Part shown: positions 6,005-6,670 of the stretch, one piece after another | Layout of the letters: every line of letters starts with the position of its first letter | Position numbering within the stretch: the first letter of the stretch is position 1 | Source of the DNA: Deltaproteobacteria bacterium | Lineage (GTDB): Bacteria; Desulfobacterota_B; Binatia; Binatales; Binataceae | Assembly (NCBI GenBank): GCA_021827465.1 | Contig: JAKAVX010000148.1 | Location: 1 to 6,670 of the forward strand | Direction: 5' to 3' | Length of the DNA stretch: 6,670 bases | Made by a program: the position numbers and the translations under genes | Notes under the pieces: model-generated | What the model was told of the DNA's origin: nothing | The model's database searches: none | The model's input: the letters and a program-made list of their open reading frames with translations, nothing else

Positions 6005-6107
6005 AGGCCCTGCGCTAAACGACGACACTAATCATCATCGCCAGGCTCAGATTCGAATCTCGCTCTCTTCGCAAACAGGTTCGTTGCGCTCCGGCGAAGC
6101 AGGGCCT
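6005..6107. repeat. Long-range inverted repeat enclosing a tRNA-Ser 3'-like segment
   Basis: AGGCCCTGC (6005-6013) and GCAGGGCCT (6099-6107) are perfect 9-bp complements 85 bp apart. Stacked on the inner side, TTCGC (6068-6072) can pair with GCGAA (6094-6098), and AGATTCGAATCT (6049-6060) is a 12-bp perfect palindrome. On both strands the outer arm is followed by a T-rich stretch (TTATTTTGTT on minus, TAATTTGTTTG on plus). It may be a structured RNA, a bidirectional terminator, or the arm-site region of a former element end. Confidence 0.45.
6051..6074 (+). pseudogene. tRNA-Ser 3' end fragment (T-loop, T-stem 3' strand, acceptor 3' strand)
   Basis: TTCGAAT (6052-6058) is a canonical T-loop; CTCGC (6059-6063) would be the T-stem 3' strand, TCTCTTC (6064-6070) the acceptor 3' strand, G6071 the discriminator (G in tRNA-Ser) and CAA (6072-6074) stands where CCA is expected. 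The bases before the T-loop (TCAGA) do not pair with CTCGC, so the tRNA likeness begins at the T-loop. TCTCTTC pairs over seven positions (one G-U) with GGAGAGA at 2860-2866, and CTCGC pairs over five (one G-U) with GCGGG at 2929-2933. This looks like the partner of the 2860 fragment, either the displaced 3' end or an att-type remnant. Confidence 0.5.
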
Positions 6108-6123
6108 GTAATTTGTTTGTCGC

Positions 6124-6373
6124 TCAGTCGTTGTGTTTAGCCCCCAAGCGTCCTTCGGCTGCCTTCTTGGCGCTCTCTTTACGCTGCTCTGGGGTTAGCG
6201 CGGCCTTTCTCGCCGGGCACCGCCCTTTAGGCCGCCACGACGCCCTAGCGCTACGGCAGCCGGGTCCTTGCTCGACGGGCTCAACTCGATCTGCCTGCCC
6301 CGGTTACCTGGTCGCGAATGGACTTCGCAGCGAGGATCGGATCGGAGGGTGGTTTCCCTGAGCGCTTAGGCAT
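6124..6373 (-). pseudogene. Small conserved protein gene, broken by two frameshifts
   Basis: From ATG 6373 the minus strand reads MPKRSGKPPSDPILAAKSI then RDQVTG and meets TGA at 6281-6283. The next frame continues with LSPSSKDPAAVALGRRGGLK, and a third with LTPEQRKESAKKAAEGR to TGA 6124. Together these rebuild a short basic protein of a type common in bacteria (N-terminal KRSxxPPxDP, central NPAAVALGRLGGLKGG, C-terminal LTPEQRxExAKKAAxARW), usually about 75-85 residues and of unknown function. Each break equals a one-base loss (or two-base gain). Real decay or sequencing indels could explain it. It has a weak AGGG before the start. The 82-aa plus-strand frame 6113-6361 is its shadow. The 200 bp upstream (6374-6573) hold no gene that I can support. 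Confidence 0.65.
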
Positions 6374-6530
6374 ACCCTGAGCCTATCACGCTTCGAGGCC
6401 CACGCACTACCGCGCCGCCGATTCGAGAGGGACCACTACGAGCTCGACACGGCTGTTGCCATTTGCTCATCGAGCCGCGATTTGTTCGAGGAACCCAAGC
6501 CGGGCCCGGTTTTTGCCCACCGGAAACAAA

Positions 6531-6562
6531 ATAGTTCAACGAATCGGTATTCGTTGAACTAT
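6531..6562 (-). terminator. Perfect 14-bp-arm hairpin just after the tmRNA acceptor end
   Basis: ATAGTTCAACGAAT (6531-6544) and ATTCGTTGAACTAT (6549-6562) are perfect complements around a four-base loop CGGT. On the minus strand the stem ends in T and runs into TTTGTTT, the layout of an intrinsic terminator, 11 bases after the tmRNA CCA. The stem is AT-rich for a terminator, so an operator or recombination-site role is also possible. Confidence 0.55.
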
Positions 6563-6573
6563 CGCAAAGAACT

Positions 6574-6670
6574 TGGTGGAGCTGTCGGGGTACTGCCCCC
6601 CGAGTCCGAAAAGCCGGACCAACGCGTTCTCCAGGCTCAGCCTCGATATTGCCTTACTCGAACGCCCTCC
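6574..6670 (-). ncRNA. ssrA: tmRNA, acceptor (3') segment, truncated at the window edge
   Basis: tmRNA rescues stalled ribosomes together with SmpB, acting first as an alanyl-tRNA-like molecule. The minus strand ends in CAGCTCCACCA (CCA at plus 6574-6576), preceded by a six-pair T-stem TCGGGG/CCCCGA around a seven-base loop GGCAGTA, and by a short hairpin GTCCG...CGGAC with loop GCTTTT. Further 5', GCGTTC and GAACGC can pair around a small AGGC/GCCT hairpin, as expected for the pseudoknot-rich body. The GGCAGTA loop instead of TTCRANY is what I recall for permuted alphaproteobacterial two-piece tmRNAs. In those, a coding piece starting with the acceptor 5' strand (about GGGGCTG or GGAGCTG) should follow after a short spacer; I find none down to 6000. 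Either it was displaced by an insertion or this is an att-type copy. The 5' end lies beyond the window. Confidence 0.65.

Noticed and set aside
5885..6010. Short open minus-strand frame that could be an integrase remnant
   Set aside because: About 40 codons with no integrase motif (no R...H-x-x-R...Y residues) and no similarity that I can name.
6113..6361. 82-aa plus-strand frame
   Set aside because: Antisense to the broken small gene, whose family segments are clear on the minus strand.
6374..6476. 34-codon minus-strand ORF overlapping the start of the broken small gene
   Set aside because: Too short, no ribosome site that I can support, and no family likeness; likely chance in GC-rich DNA.
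1..6670. CRISPR array, insertion sequence or transposase
   Set aside because: No regularly spaced repeats, no paired terminal inverted repeats around a transposase, and no DDE or tyrosine/serine recombinase motifs were seen on either strand.

Overview
The window looks like an accessory region of a GC-rich, probably alphaproteobacterial chromosome. The best taxonomic hint is the right edge: on the minus strand there is what I read as the 3' (acceptor) end of a tmRNA. Its T-arm carries a non-canonical GGCAGTA loop and it ends in CTCCACCA, a form I associate from memory with permuted, two-piece alphaproteobacterial tmRNAs. The left edge holds the beginning of a recognisable FliG C-terminal segment on the minus strand. 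Assignment to Alphaproteobacteria is an inference.

Layout, left to right. (1) 1-148: piece of fliG, minus strand, its upstream part replaced by unrelated DNA. (2) 152-1988: two plus-strand genes overlapping by 17 bp (about 306 and 310 aa), which I cannot assign to a family; the first may have lost its 5' end at the fliG junction. (3) 1989-2859: a degraded stretch with a possible small minus-strand ORF and a multiply broken minus-strand relic of a zinc-ribbon plus HTH-like protein, one lesion being an exact 13-bp tandem duplication. (4) 2860-2934: a decayed tRNA-Ser lacking a working T-loop and 3' end. (5) 3003-5886: a compact four-gene plus-strand operon: C5 cytosine DNA methyltransferase, NotI-family (EagI/NotI-like) restriction endonuclease with a four-cysteine cluster, Vsr-type mismatch nicking endonuclease, and a stand-alone Mrr N-terminal-like winged-helix protein. 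(6) 5887-6123: no gene seen; inverted repeats and, at 6051-6074, what looks like the missing tRNA-Ser T-loop plus acceptor 3' strand. (7) 6124-6373: a small minus-strand gene of a common short-protein family, broken by two frameshifts. (8) 6374-6573: no gene, but a perfect 14-bp-arm hairpin. (9) 6574-6670: tmRNA acceptor segment.

The four-gene operon forms one functional unit. The methyltransferase marks C5 of cytosine in the recognition site, the NotI-like enzyme cuts unmarked DNA, and the Vsr-like nuclease would start repair of the T:G mismatches left when 5-methylcytosine deaminates. The wHTH protein's role is open (regulator, DNA reader, or remnant of an Mrr-like modification-dependent enzyme). 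Spacing between the genes is 3-6 bp, so co-transcription is expected.

The most striking structural observation is that the operon is bracketed by two complementary parts of one tRNA-Ser: the acceptor 5' strand at 2860 pairs with the 3' strand at 6064-6070, and the T-stem 5' strand at 2929-2933 pairs with 6059-6063. This fits insertion of the restriction-modification cassette into a tRNA-Ser gene. With broken genes on both sides and a tmRNA at the right edge, the region looks like an integration hot spot. No integrase, transposase or CRISPR array is visible in the window.
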